Below are positions 35,195 through 42,429 of a stretch of 56,124 bases of DNA, in pieces. The stretch lies in the IMG/VR virus record IMGVR_UViG_3300047163_000046, positions 1 to 56,124 of that record; one strand, given 5' to 3'. A program made the translations under genes and the position numbers. This DNA is from a virus. The stretch's first letter is position 1, and each line of letters starts with the position of its first letter. The notes under the pieces were generated by a model that was not told the origin of the DNA, searched no databases, and saw only the letters and a program-made list of their open reading frames with translations.

Positions 35195-35885
35195 CGAAGC
35201 CCTCCGGTATCCATGTGACGGTGAGATCGCAATCGCCTGGGTCCCTGTAGATCACGCGCTTGCCCGGCGCCTCCAGGTTGGCGCCGGCCCGCGTCAGGTA
35301 CTCGGCGATAACCTCGTCGGCCTGCCTCTGGCTTCCAGCAAGCTCGATGACGAAACCAGGGATGTGGACCTGGGTGGGGCGCGGCGCATCCAACTGGCGA
35401 ATGCGGTCCTGGACCTCCTCGGGGCTGGCAAGCTCCGGCGCGGCGGCCTTCACGTCGCCCCGCTTGCGGTACGCGCGCATCTCCGGCGCCAGGCCCCCGG
35501 GAAGCTCCAGCAGCTTGCGATCGCGCTCCCGCTCGGCTTCGCTGTAGTCCGTGACCAGGTTGGCGCGCATCTCCTGGAATTCGCCATCCTCGGTCGTGCG
35601 GCATTGGCCGTGCGCGTCGACACCGAACTGCCCCTCGCCGGCCGCGATGCTGCGCATCACGTTCTGCCGGGCCCTGGCGCCCATGCGGGCCGCCTTGGCG
35701 TCCAGGCGCTCCTCGGCCTCCGGTAGCTGGCGCATCTGCCATTGCAGGCCGCCCACCTTTTCGACCTGGTGAATGCCGGCCACGCTCTCGGGCACCATCG
35801 GCGCGGCCGGCGCCATGGGGTCTGAGCGGCCAAGCTCGCGCGCGATCTTCCCGGACCCGGTGAATTTGGAGAACAGGCCCATCAC
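35121..35885 (-). CDS. Hypothetical phage protein of recombination operon
   Basis: This 254-residue protein starts with Met-Met-Gly and has charged helices (EAERERDRKLLELPGGLAPE) and a beta pattern near the C terminus (VHIPGFVIELAGSQRQADEV; DCDLTVTWIPEGF). The last 24 residues overlap the next gene and may be dispensable. The upstream gene ends four bases inside its start. I recognise no domain; its place in the operon suggests a DNA-related role. Confidence 0.6.
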   Translation of the reverse strand: MMGLFSKFTGSGKIARELGRSDPMAPAAPMVPESVAGIHQVEKVGGLQWQMRQLPEAEERLDAKAARMGARARQNVMRSIAAGEGQFGVDAHGQCRTTEDGEFQEMRANLVTDYSEAERERDRKLLELPGGLAPEMRAYRKRGDVKAAAPELASPEEVQDRIRQLDAPRPTQVHIPGFVIELAGSQRQADEVIAEYLTRAGANLEAPGKRVIYRDPGDCDLTVTWIPEGFDGNVQNQADQGQEGSDAQGPGPQT

Positions 35886-36082
35886 CGTTTCCCCTGGTGC
35901 GCCTTGTAGCTTGCCGGCTTCTTGAGCGGGACGGTCTTCACGCCTTTCATCGGGTCCTTGGGTTTCTCCGGCTTGTGGCTTTCGCTGGTTCCCTTGGCCT
36001 GCTTCTTGGCCTCGGGCGGCTTGGCCTCCCTGGCCTCCTCGCGGACCATTTCCTTCTTCACTTCAGAGATCGGTCGTCCCAT
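35882..36082 (-). CDS. Small Lys/Pro-rich protein
   Basis: This 66-residue protein is very rich in Lys, Glu and Pro (EKPKDPMKGVKTVPLKKPAS) and looks disordered. It lies between the genes at 36096 and 35121 and overlaps the latter by four bases. It could be a small DNA-binding or regulatory factor. No family is recognised. Confidence 0.55.
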   Translation of the reverse strand: MGRPISEVKKEMVREEAREAKPPEAKKQAKGTSESHKPEKPKDPMKGVKTVPLKKPASYKAHQGKR

Positions 36083-36095
36083 GGTTTTCTCCTGG

Positions 36096-36890
36096 TTAGC
36101 GCGAACGGGAACCCATCACTTCGTCTTCCCACGCAATCGTACCCGGCAGCGCTTTGTCCATGTTGCCCTGTAGCGACTTGGCGAGGCGGTCCAGCGCGGC
36201 CTGGTTGACCTCCACGAATTCGGCGATGGGGTAATGCGAATCGGCCAGCGCCTTGAGGAATTTGGGCATATCCACCACCTTGGCCTTCCAGACCTTGCGG
36301 AACGATGCGCCGGCCAGTTTCGTGGCCTCCGGCGGTTTGATCGGCGCGGCCACCAGGCTGGCCAGCGTTTCCTTGGCGCGGCTCGATGACTCGGCGGCGG
36401 CCTGCACGGCATCGGCCCGCTCGTCCTTGCCCTGCTCGCGCAGCTTGGCGGCCTTGGCCTCAGCCTTCTCGCGCTCGACGCGCGCTTCCTCCTCCAGCCG
36501 GGCCCGCTCTTTGAGCGCAGCCTCGTTGGCGATGCGCCGCTCCTCCGCGATGCGCTTCTCCTCCGCGTTCTTGAAGGCGATCAGGGAGCGTTTGAGCGTG
36601 CGCTCAGCCTCCTCCAGGACGATCTCGGCCTCGATGTACTTGCCGCTGATGCGCTTCAATTCCTCGTTGAGCGGCCGGCGCTCCGCGTCCTTGGCCTCTG
36701 CCAGGCGTTTGATGAGAACCTTCACCGTGGCAAGGGCATCGTTGGCGCCCTGGGCCTCCTCGCCGGATTGGATCTTGTAGTCTGGCGTGATCGCCAGGGC
36801 CGTGACCTCTGCCTTCACCAGGTCGATGGCGTGCTGCGGCGGCGGGTCGATCAGTTGCTCGGTGCTTTGGTCGTTATCGTCGGTGGCCAT
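36096..36890 (-). CDS. Coiled-coil phage protein of recombination operon
   Basis: This 264-residue protein has a long charged coiled coil (residues about 60-165: EEKRIAEERRIANEAALKER) and a C-terminal part, GASFRKVWKAKVVDMPKFLK, which I know from proteins next to phage annealing-protein and nuclease genes. GGGAG lies just before the ATG. It probably helps recombination, perhaps as an anchor for the nuclease or annealing protein, but the molecular activity is not established. Confidence 0.65.
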   Translation of the reverse strand: MATDDNDQSTEQLIDPPPQHAIDLVKAEVTALAITPDYKIQSGEEAQGANDALATVKVLIKRLAEAKDAERRPLNEELKRISGKYIEAEIVLEEAERTLKRSLIAFKNAEEKRIAEERRIANEAALKERARLEEEARVEREKAEAKAAKLREQGKDERADAVQAAAESSSRAKETLASLVAAPIKPPEATKLAGASFRKVWKAKVVDMPKFLKALADSHYPIAEFVEVNQAALDRLAKSLQGNMDKALPGTIAWEDEVMGSRSR

Positions 36891-36991
36891 TGATGCTCCC
36901 TAAAAAATGGTGGGCTACTCGCTGCGTCCTGCGCCCCCTGCGGTCCTCCCATGGATCCCAGTGTGCAAGCATCCGCTTTCGCCCGTGATCG

Positions 36992-37600
36992 TTAAAGTAG
37001 TCCGTGCCGTTCTTTGAATTTCCACCCCGTAAGCTCGGCCAGGAACACGCTCCAGTCGCCTGGATCGGTGTACGGGTCGATGACATAGTGCCCATTGGGT
37101 TGCAGGCGCACCACCGCGCGCTGCGGCATCTCGGACTTCTTGATGAGGCCCATGTCGCGCAGGGGCTCCGTGTACGCGGCAAGCTGCGGGCCGTGGCACG
37201 GATCTGCGATCCCCGTCTTGATGTCGATGGTCACCAGCGGAAACCGGCGCAGTTGCTTCCATGTGCCCACGCGGTCGACCGTGCCGGCGTATCCCCACCG
37301 CTCGGAGTGGATGATCGTCTCGTTGGCTATCGGCGTGAATTTGTAGTCAAGGCGAAACCGCTTCCACCCTCTGACGTAAGGCTCGAGCGAAGGGTCCAGG
37401 TCCTCCTCGTCGAGGTCGCCCCTGTCAAATAGCTCGCAGGCATAGTGCACCAGCTTACCGCGCGCCTGACCCTGGGCAAGCATTGCCGGGTCCAGCCGTT
37501 TCATCACGCTGATGTCGGAGAGGATCTGCGAGACGCCTGGCACCAGCACGCCGCCCACGCGGTAGGTGTGCGTCTCCGGGTCGAATTCAATCTCCGTCAA
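36992..37600 (-). CDS. PD-(D/E)XK nuclease (Cas4/RecB-type)
   Basis: This 202-residue protein has the nuclease motifs of a RecB-like exonuclease: H52 and E56 in GKLVHYACE, D109 in YAGTVDR, D126-x-K128 in VTIDIKTG and Q139 in GPQLAAY. It would process double-stranded DNA ends for the annealing-type protein encoded at 38089. It overlaps the previous gene by 14 bases and lies about 100 bases before the coiled-coil gene. A short possible frame of 32 codons in that gap was not called. Confidence 0.85.
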   Translation of the reverse strand: MTEIEFDPETHTYRVGGVLVPGVSQILSDISVMKRLDPAMLAQGQARGKLVHYACELFDRGDLDEEDLDPSLEPYVRGWKRFRLDYKFTPIANETIIHSERWGYAGTVDRVGTWKQLRRFPLVTIDIKTGIADPCHGPQLAAYTEPLRDMGLIKKSEMPQRAVVRLQPNGHYVIDPYTDPGDWSVFLAELTGWKFKERHGLL

Positions 37601-37832
37601 TGCCGCGCTCCCGGATCATGTGGTCGGCCATCACGTAACAGTTGAAGGCCACATCCTCAAAGCTGAACTCCTCGTGCCTTCGGCATTCGGATTGGATCAT
37701 GGCCGTCATTGCCTGAGCGGCAAAGTAATCGCGCAGGGTCATGCCCGTGGTGTAAATCTGCCCCTCGCGGCCCATGTACGTGCGCGGGAATGCGTAGTCC
37801 GGCGCCTCTCTGCCTACCGCGTCGCTGCTCAC
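37587..37832 (-). CDS. Small conserved phage protein
   Basis: This 81-residue protein contains GMTLRDYFAAQAMTAM, a motif I have seen repeatedly in small phage proteins located next to recombination genes. No enzyme motif is visible. It overlaps both neighbours by a few bases, so translation is coupled. The function of this family is not known to me. Confidence 0.65.
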   Translation of the reverse strand: MSSDAVGREAPDYAFPRTYMGREGQIYTTGMTLRDYFAAQAMTAMIQSECRRHEEFSFEDVAFNCYVMADHMIRERGIDGD

Positions 37833-38092
37833 GCGTAGTCCTTGGCGTCACGCTTGAAGATGATATTGATGTGCTTCGGGGTCCGCATCATCAGGGCGTG
37901 CAGGGCCCCCGTGCTTTCATCGGTGACCGATACGCTGCGGGCCCCGTAGTCGTCCATCTGAATGTGGTCCAGGGCGCGCAGGACGGCGGTGCGCGGGTGT
38001 TTCGCCTTGTTCACCTTGATGATCTCGCTGGCGAGGTTGTAATACTCGGTTCGGATTTTGCGAACCGATACGTCCTTTTTTCTGGCACTCAT
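37829..38092 (-). CDS. Hypothetical phage protein
   Basis: This 87-residue protein is basic at the N terminus (MSARKKDVSVRKIRTEYYNL) and then mixed helical and beta (HIQMDDYGARSVSVTDESTG). Both ends overlap neighbours by four bases. It sits between the annealing-type protein and the GMTLRDYF protein. No domain is recognised. Confidence 0.6.
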   Translation of the reverse strand: MSARKKDVSVRKIRTEYYNLASEIIKVNKAKHPRTAVLRALDHIQMDDYGARSVSVTDESTGALHALMMRTPKHINIIFKRDAKDYA

Positions 38093-38943
38093 TTCAGCCG
38101 ATCCTTGAGGTATGCAAAAGACTCCGGGGTGAGGTCGTTGAGCGATTCGATCTTGGCTTCCGCCAGGAGGTCGGCCAGCGGCTCGCCGCTCTCCTCGATC
38201 TTGCGCTCGATGAATTTGCGCTCGCCCAGGCCGATTTCTGTCGGCAGCCCTGCGGTCGGCGGCTTGCCCTTGGGCTTCGGCGCGCGCGGCGGCGGCGGCT
38301 CGTCGCTGCGGTCGTCGTCGGTACCCGGCGTGATCGGGGAATCGTCGTAGTCGCCCGGCGCGAAGTCGTCAGAGCATCCGGTGACGTTGAGGGTCATGGC
38401 GAGCATGGCGCGCTTGGCGGCCATCTTGAGAATGGTGTTCGCGCTGTCCGCAGCATTGGTCATTATCTGCTGGACCTTGTAGTGCGAACCGGCCTTGCCG
38501 CGCTTGTACTGAATGCGCCGCTGCGTCTCGGGCGTGTCCTGGAATTCTTCGTCGCAGACGGCGCGGCGCCACCGAAACTTCTCCTCATCGGTGGAGCATT
38601 CGCCCATGCCCTCGCCCAGGACCTCGCCGGACGGTGACACCCCCCTGGCGACCACGCGGTAATGGACCGTGCGTGGCTCGCCAGGAAAGGGTTGGCGCGA
38701 GAGATCCTGCGTGTCGTAGTGGACGGCGATGCGGAACATCGCACAGATTTTCTCTGCGCCAGGCTTCAACAGTACCTTTCGGGCGTTCTCGCCGGTCCCC
38801 GGAATTACGCCGAAATCCACGTTCTCTTTCATCACTCCTTGAATTAACTGCTTGATCGCCGCCATCCGCTGCTGGATCTCCGCGACCGGCACGATCGCAA
38901 ATCGGGGCGGCTCGGGTTGTTGCTGGATCACTACCTCGTTCAT
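38089..38943 (-). CDS. Recombination-associated (annealing-type) phage protein
   Basis: This 284-residue protein has signature stretches LLKPGAEKICAMFRIAVHYD, GEGMGECSTDEEKFRWRRA and ILKMAAKRAMLAMTLNVTGC, typical of a phage family found with Rec-like nucleases. It is generally taken to be a single-strand annealing or recombination mediator, perhaps related to ERF/Rad52-type proteins. A Pro/Asp-rich linker precedes a helical C-terminal tail. It is the first gene of the leftward operon, with AAGGAG upstream and its own promoter. Confidence 0.65.
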   Translation of the reverse strand: MNEVVIQQQPEPPRFAIVPVAEIQQRMAAIKQLIQGVMKENVDFGVIPGTGENARKVLLKPGAEKICAMFRIAVHYDTQDLSRQPFPGEPRTVHYRVVARGVSPSGEVLGEGMGECSTDEEKFRWRRAVCDEEFQDTPETQRRIQYKRGKAGSHYKVQQIMTNAADSANTILKMAAKRAMLAMTLNVTGCSDDFAPGDYDDSPITPGTDDDRSDEPPPPRAPKPKGKPPTAGLPTEIGLGERKFIERKIEESGEPLADLLAEAKIESLNDLTPESFAYLKDRLK

Positions 38944-38953
38944 CGTTTGCTCC

Positions 38954-38996
38954 TTGACCGAGAGAAGATATTGCCAGTACGATGTGTCTGCGTCAA
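38954..38996. promoter_or_regulatory. Overlapping face-to-face promoters between 38943(-) and 39014(+)
   Basis: On the plus strand TTGACC (38954-38959) and TACGAT (38978-38983) are separated by 18 bases. On the minus strand TTGACG (38996-38991) and CAATAT (38973-38968) are separated by 17 bases. The two promoters overlap and transcribe in opposite directions into the recombination operon and the gene at 39014. Neither -10 is perfect. Confidence 0.55.
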
Positions 38997-39013
38997 CCCT
39001 AAGTTGTCCATAA

Positions 39014-39370
39014 ATGCCCCCGCATCCGAAGCCCGTCTCCTACCGCAACCCCGACCTCCTCAAGGCCGTCTCCACCGTCCACTGTGTTTCCTGCTACGTC
39101 TGGAACCATACCCAGGCGGCGCACATTGGCGGCCTGGCAGAAGGCAAGGGCGGTGCGATCAAGGTGGCCGACTCGTACATTGCGGCGCTGTGCACGGTGC
39201 ACCGCAGGGGTAACCACCTGGTTCAGGGCTGCCATGAGCAATTCGATCTGCACAAGATCGATGGGGCATTCGCCTGGGAATTCATCGCCAAGACCTACAT
39301 CGCCATGATCGAGTCCGGCGTTCTCAGGGTGGACAAAAAGCGGCTGAAGGAATTGAAGGCTGGCGCGTGA
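39014..39370 (+). CDS. HNH-like nuclease or nuclease-related protein
   Basis: This 118-residue protein has Cys-x-x-Cys and His/Asn pattern CVSCYVWNHTQAAHIGG, then YIAALCTVHRRGNHL and CHEQFD. The arrangement resembles small HNH/DUF968/Ref-type phage nucleases that act on DNA during recombination. The start has the predicted promoter about 30 bases upstream. Catalytic assignment is by analogy. Confidence 0.6.
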   Translation: MPPHPKPVSYRNPDLLKAVSTVHCVSCYVWNHTQAAHIGGLAEGKGGAIKVADSYIAALCTVHRRGNHLVQGCHEQFDLHKIDGAFAWEFIAKTYIAMIESGVLRVDKKRLKELKAGA

Positions 39371-39504
39371 ACGCGGACCTCATCGTTATGGCCATGGTAG
39401 GCGGTTTTCTCGGCGGCTTTGTGGGCTGGCTCGTTGGGTATCGCCAGGGGTTCAAGGCGGCGATGGTTTACGCCACGGGCATCGTCAAGCGCTTGATTCG
39501 GTGA
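39367..39504 (+). CDS. Small membrane protein
   Basis: This 45-residue protein starts at a GTG overlapping the previous TGA (GTGA). It has one hydrophobic Gly-rich helix (MAMVGGFLGGFVGWLVGYRQ) followed by a basic tail (VKRLIR). The frame ends just before the GGGAGGGG ribosome site of the next gene. It is too short for domain recognition. Confidence 0.55.
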   Translation: MNADLIVMAMVGGFLGGFVGWLVGYRQGFKAAMVYATGIVKRLIR

Positions 39505-39515
39505 GGGAGGGGACA

Positions 39516-39728
39516 ATGGACAGGAATGGCGACGGGGTGAGCGTGTTTTTCAGTGCCATTGGCATCGCGGCGATCGTGATCGTGCTGCTGCTGGCGATTG
39601 GCTGGCTGTCGGTGCCTGACGCCCAGGCCGACGAAGCGCGGTACGAGGCGGGCTATGCTGCTGGCCACGCGGCCGGCGTGCAGGAGGGCGGCCAGGCTGC
39701 GCGCGCGTTCAAGTGCCGGGTGCGATAG
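39516..39728 (+). CDS. Single-pass membrane protein
   Basis: This 70-residue protein has one transmembrane helix (AIGIAAIVIVLLLAIGWL) and a Gly/Ala-rich soluble tail (YEAGYAAGHAAGVQEGGQ) reminiscent of glycine-zipper motifs. GGGAGGGG precedes its ATG. It ends 20 bases inside the convergent RusA-like gene. Function is unknown. Confidence 0.6.
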   Translation: MDRNGDGVSVFFSAIGIAAIVIVLLLAIGWLSVPDAQADEARYEAGYAAGHAAGVQEGGQAARAFKCRVR

Positions 39729-40074
39729 CGATATAAATTTCCACCCGCCACACGGCGCCGCGCCTCTGCTCGTAGCGCCAAGTTACCGCATCCGATCCGT
39801 CATCCACGCCGATAAATTCGGCGATGGAATCTCGTAAATATTTTAGCGATCCCTGCAAGTTGTCTTTGTCCAGGCCCCTGGTGGGCCCGACTCTGGTGAG
39901 CGTGACGATCAGCGTCTCGCCCTCATACTTGGCTGGCGGTCGCACGGCGCGCAGGGCCCAAAACGTCTGCGTCTTGATGTGCTGCGCGCGCTCGTGATGC
40001 ACCCGCCAGTGCCCGCGATCGTTGAGGCCATGGTACGTGCGGACACCAACGACCGCTTGCAGTGGCCATTTCAT
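39709..40074 (-). CDS. RusA-like Holliday junction resolvase
   Basis: This 121-residue protein matches phage RusA-type proteins: VTLTRVGPTRGLDKDNL with the acidic pair, LRDSIAEFIGVDDGSDAV and WRYEQRRGAVWRVEIYI. RusA resolvases are dimeric and cut Holliday junctions produced in phage recombination. The Asp residues in DKDNL and VDDGSD are candidate metal ligands. The start at 40074 gives the usual length; the frame is open further upstream but into another gene. Confidence 0.75.
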   Translation of the reverse strand: MKWPLQAVVGVRTYHGLNDRGHWRVHHERAQHIKTQTFWALRAVRPPAKYEGETLIVTLTRVGPTRGLDKDNLQGSLKYLRDSIAEFIGVDDGSDAVTWRYEQRRGAVWRVEIYIAIAPGT

Positions 40075-40379
40075 GCGTTGGCGGCTTCGTGCGTGGGGCG
40101 CGGCATGATGGCCGTCTGCTGGTACGCGGCGGCCAGGTTCATTATTGCCCCGTAGACCTCCAACTGCGCCATGCCTTCGATCCCCCATACCGCGTGCTGC
40201 GTGGCGTGGTTCGGTGCGATGGCCACGAACCCAAAGGCGATGACTTCGCCACTCAAAACCAGGTTGGCCATCTGCGCCAGGTAGGCAGCCTGCTGCTGGC
40301 GGATCGCCTCGGTCTTCGGGTCGATGATTTGCCGGTTCGCGTGTAGCGGGTTGCCATCATTGCCGAGAATTTTGCTCAT
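40071..40379 (-). CDS. Hypothetical protein of the leftward switch operon
   Basis: This 102-residue protein is the first gene of the leftward transcript from the divergent switch. It has a helical Ala/Gln-rich sequence (EAIRQQQAAYLAQMANLVLS) and a hydrophobic middle. An AACCGGAGG ribosome site precedes its ATG. Position right of a recombination gene and left of a cro-like gene is typical for early control, but no regulatory domain is recognised. Confidence 0.6.
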   Translation of the reverse strand: MSKILGNDGNPLHANRQIIDPKTEAIRQQQAAYLAQMANLVLSGEVIAFGFVAIAPNHATQHAVWGIEGMAQLEVYGAIMNLAAAYQQTAIMPRPTHEAANA

Positions 40380-40384
40380 TGTTG

Positions 40385-40412
40385 CCTCCGGTTTGTGAGG
40401 CCCACACTGTAG
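40385..40412 (-). promoter_or_regulatory. Leftward leader element E (copy of repeated leader)
   Basis: On the minus strand this reads CCTACAGTGTGGGC, six bases, then AACCGGAGG. It matches the shared leader found at 49777, 51448, 52614 and 54104. Here the block TACAGT is a -10 box 17 bases from TTGACC (40434-40429 on the minus strand), so the shared motif most likely marks transcription start plus ribosome site. Confidence 0.65.
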
Positions 40413-40428
40413 GGATCTGAGCCCATGT

Positions 40429-40446
40429 GGTCAACCCAGGTTGACC
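40429..40446. promoter_or_regulatory. 18-bp palindromic operator containing both -35 boxes
   Basis: GGTCAACC-CA-GGTTGACC is a perfect inverted repeat. The right arm supplies TTGACC (40441-40446) for the plus strand, with TAGCAT 18 bases on, immediately before the cro-like ATG. The left arm supplies TTGACC on the minus strand, 17 bases from TACAGT. A repressor bound here would block both promoters. Confidence 0.75.
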
Positions 40447-40476
40447 GCTTGCCCGTCCAGTCTGTAGCATCCGCGC

Positions 40477-40731
40477 ATGAAAACCGCAGACATCATCGCG
40501 CTGGCCGGTGGGGAACAGAAGGATCTCCTCGCCGTGTTCCTGGACGCGGGAATCCCCGTAACGAAACAGGCCGTATCCAAATGGGCAAAGGTCGGCGAAC
40601 TGCCGTATCGTCGGCAAATTGAAATCATGCGGCTTAGGCCGGAATGGTTCGGAGGAAAGATCACATGGCCAGCAAAGAAAAAGGCGGTTCGCAAGCGAAA
40701 GGTAAGGCCACTCCCGACTCGGTTCCGGTGA
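40477..40731 (+). CDS. Cro-like transcriptional repressor
   Basis: This 84-residue protein has a helix-turn-helix at about 14-38 (QKDLLAVFLDAGIPVTKQAV) typical of Cro/YdaS regulators: the second helix ends TKQAVSKW, the recognition helix. A basic tail follows (KKKAVRKRK). Its ATG lies only 31 bases from the palindrome, and a plausible -10 (TAGCAT) lies six to seven bases before the ATG, so the transcript may be nearly leaderless. It likely controls both divergent operons. No CI-type repressor was found. Confidence 0.85.
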   Translation: MKTADIIALAGGEQKDLLAVFLDAGIPVTKQAVSKWAKVGELPYRRQIEIMRLRPEWFGGKITWPAKKKAVRKRKVRPLPTRFR

Positions 40732-40823
40732 AGCGGCGCACGCACAACCCGCCCACTAAGCTGCAACCCAAGGGACCGCCGTTCCGCCCGCGCGTGAACG
40801 GTGACCCGGAGGAGAAGTTGTGA
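40665..40823 (+). CDS. Small basic protein overlapping cro
   Basis: This 52-residue frame begins inside the cro-like gene, with GGAGGAAAG upstream. It is Lys/Pro/Arg-rich (KGGSQAKGKATPDSVPVKRR, FRPRVNGDPEEKL) and probably disordered. Its stop overlaps the next GTG. It seems real because the ribosome site is strong and the downstream gene depends on its stop. Function is unknown. Confidence 0.55.
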   Translation: MASKEKGGSQAKGKATPDSVPVKRRTHNPPTKLQPKGPPFRPRVNGDPEEKL

Positions 40824-41164
40824 GATTCTGGCATTGGCTGGTCGGCGTCTTCACGGGCAAGCATCCGTTTTTCCGCATTACCGTCGATCACAGTGGTTTG
40901 GAGCGCCGGCCGTTTCGCCAGATGACCTCTGGCGAATTTGAGGTCTTTCACGCTGCGGATCGGCATTCGGACCAGGGCGCTGCGCGCGGCAAATTGCGCT
41001 GGCTCAGGGAAGCGGAGTACAAACATCGCCAAGCCGAAAAGCGATTCGGGCAAACGCCCGTCGATGGCCCCGATTACGGTGAGGCCCTGCACGACATGAA
41101 GCGATGGGAGGAGGCGGCCGCGCTGCTGCGGGCCGATTACGAAAGGCTGACCAAATGCCGATAA
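40820..41164 (+). CDS. Hypothetical phage protein
   Basis: This 114-residue protein starts at GTG overlapping the previous TGA. A hydrophobic N terminus (RFWHWLVGVFTG) may associate with membranes; the remainder is charged and helical (KLRWLREAEYKHRQAEKRFG). It overlaps the next gene by ten bases. No domain is recognised. Confidence 0.55.
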   Translation: MRFWHWLVGVFTGKHPFFRITVDHSGLERRPFRQMTSGEFEVFHAADRHSDQGAARGKLRWLREAEYKHRQAEKRFGQTPVDGPDYGEALHDMKRWEEAAALLRADYERLTKCR

Positions 41165-41532
41165 GCCAGGAGGAGCTACGCCAGCCGGTGCTGTCCACCA
41201 CGTTGGTCCCGCTGTTTCACGAGGGCGATCCCAATGTGTTCGCGGTGATGATGCGGTTCCCCACGGGAAAGAATGGCGTTTGGACGCTCAACGCCCCGAA
41301 CCATGCCATCGATGACGTCTGGATCAAGCACACACTGGAGGTCCTGCTGGAGCGCATCATCGAGGACCTGCGGGATGGATCGGTCGAGCGCGGGGTGAAG
41401 GCTGACCGCAAGGCGTTCCAGATGACCAACTGGGAAAGCGTGACGGGAGCCCTCCAGGCGATGCTGGTGGAGTGGGAAAAGAAACGGCGCCAGTGGTTCA
41501 ACGCCATGGCCGCGCCGCTCGGTAAGCAATGA
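41155..41532 (+). CDS. Hypothetical phage protein
   Basis: This 125-residue protein lies in a tight operon with its neighbours. It has a mixed beta and helix pattern (TLEVLLERIIEDLRDGSVER) without recognisable motif. AGGCTGACC precedes the ATG. Its stop overlaps the next ATG. It may be an early regulatory or host-takeover protein, but nothing in the sequence proves it. Confidence 0.55.
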   Translation: MPISQEELRQPVLSTTLVPLFHEGDPNVFAVMMRFPTGKNGVWTLNAPNHAIDDVWIKHTLEVLLERIIEDLRDGSVERGVKADRKAFQMTNWESVTGALQAMLVEWEKKRRQWFNAMAAPLGKQ

Positions 41533-41756
41533 TGGCCGGGCCGCCTCAAGACCTCGATGCCCTGTACCGGCGGGCGCTGGAGCGCGATGCGCTGCTGGAG
41601 GCGCGCATCCACGATCTTGAGCAAAAGGTCGCCATTTTGACGGTTGAAAATCATCGGTTTTCTGCTGTAATACGGCGGCTGACGTGCCAAATTGAGGATT
41701 TATGCCAGACACCGACCCCAAGCTTCTCGCAAAAGCTGGTCGACCCTTCGGACTGA
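41529..41756 (+). CDS. Small coiled-coil protein before terS
   Basis: This 75-residue protein has a heptad-rich helix (LEARIHDLEQKVAILTVENH) and a Cys-containing tail. It overlaps the previous stop and the start of the small-terminase gene by 55 bases. Either ATG 41529 or 41532 may be used. Coupled expression with terS suggests a packaging link. Function is inferred from position only. Confidence 0.5.
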   Translation: MMAGPPQDLDALYRRALERDALLEARIHDLEQKVAILTVENHRFSAVIRRLTCQIEDLCQTPTPSFSQKLVDPSD

Positions 41757-42319
41757 CCTTCAAGGAAATCGAATTCTGTGCGGCCTACGTCACCCACGGC
41801 AAGGCCGAGAAGGCTGCCATCGAGGCCGGCTACTCCGAGAAATACGCGAAGAATGCCTATCGGCTCCTGCGCAAGGAAAACGTGGCGGCGTTCATCAAGC
41901 AGCGGATCCTCGAGCGGTTCGATGCGGAGCGCATGGAAAACGGCGAGATCCTGGCCAGGCTGGCCCGCTTGGCGCGCTTTGATCCGCGCCAGCTGCAAAA
42001 CGAGGATGGCACGTACAAGGCGCTCAGCGAATTGGACGAGGCCACGGCCTACGGCCTGCGAGGCATGGAGACGGATCTGATTCTTGGCCAGGAGGCGGAA
42101 GACCAGGCCGGGCAGGGCGCGGTGGCGCTGGCGACGCGCAAGTACAAGTTTTCCGACCCATTGCCGGCGCTCAAGGTGCTGGCCCAAGTGGGGCATCTGC
42201 TGGACACGGGTAATCAGCAAATCTCGGTTTTCATAGACCTCGATTCCAGGCTCGATGCTGCGCGCCGCAGGAAAGCCTTGGCCAATCAGAACGATCCAAA
42301 TGTGGTCAGCGACCAATAA
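41702..42319 (+). CDS. terS: Terminase small subunit
   Basis: This 205-residue protein has the DNA-recognition features of phage small terminases: the pattern GLTFKEIEFCAAYVTHGKAE, AAIEAGYSEKYAKNAYRLLR (helix-turn-helix) and a long helical middle. Small terminases bind the packaging site and load the large subunit. Here it is about 39 kb from terL in the linear window, or about 17 kb if the genome is circular. It is the end of the early rightward gene group before the structured RNA. Confidence 0.85.
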   Translation: MPDTDPKLLAKAGRPFGLTFKEIEFCAAYVTHGKAEKAAIEAGYSEKYAKNAYRLLRKENVAAFIKQRILERFDAERMENGEILARLARLARFDPRQLQNEDGTYKALSELDEATAYGLRGMETDLILGQEAEDQAGQGAVALATRKYKFSDPLPALKVLAQVGHLLDTGNQQISVFIDLDSRLDAARRRKALANQNDPNVVSDQ

Positions 42320-42410
42320 GTACCTGCGCGACCGCGCGAAGCTGATGCGTCTGCTCGCGTACTTGGCCGCAGCGAAACGTCTGCATGGCGAGTTCGCTAA
42401 CGCAGGGTGA
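42300..42410 (+). CDS. Very small protein after terS (tentative)
   Basis: This 36-codon frame starts inside the terS end and encodes a basic helical peptide (YLRDRAKLMRLLAYLAAAKR). It lacks a clear ribosome site. It may be translated by overlap with the terS stop. Its stop lies about 20 bases before the structured-RNA region, so it could be a leader peptide. Confidence is low. Confidence 0.3.
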   Translation: MWSATNKYLRDRAKLMRLLAYLAAAKRLHGEFANAG

Positions 42411-42429
42411 CGTGATAGCATTGCCGTCC

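Noticed and set aside
36895-36990. A 32-codon frame before the coiled-coil gene
   Set aside because: The frame MLAHWDPWED... is short, overlaps the ribosome site of the next gene and has no independent support.
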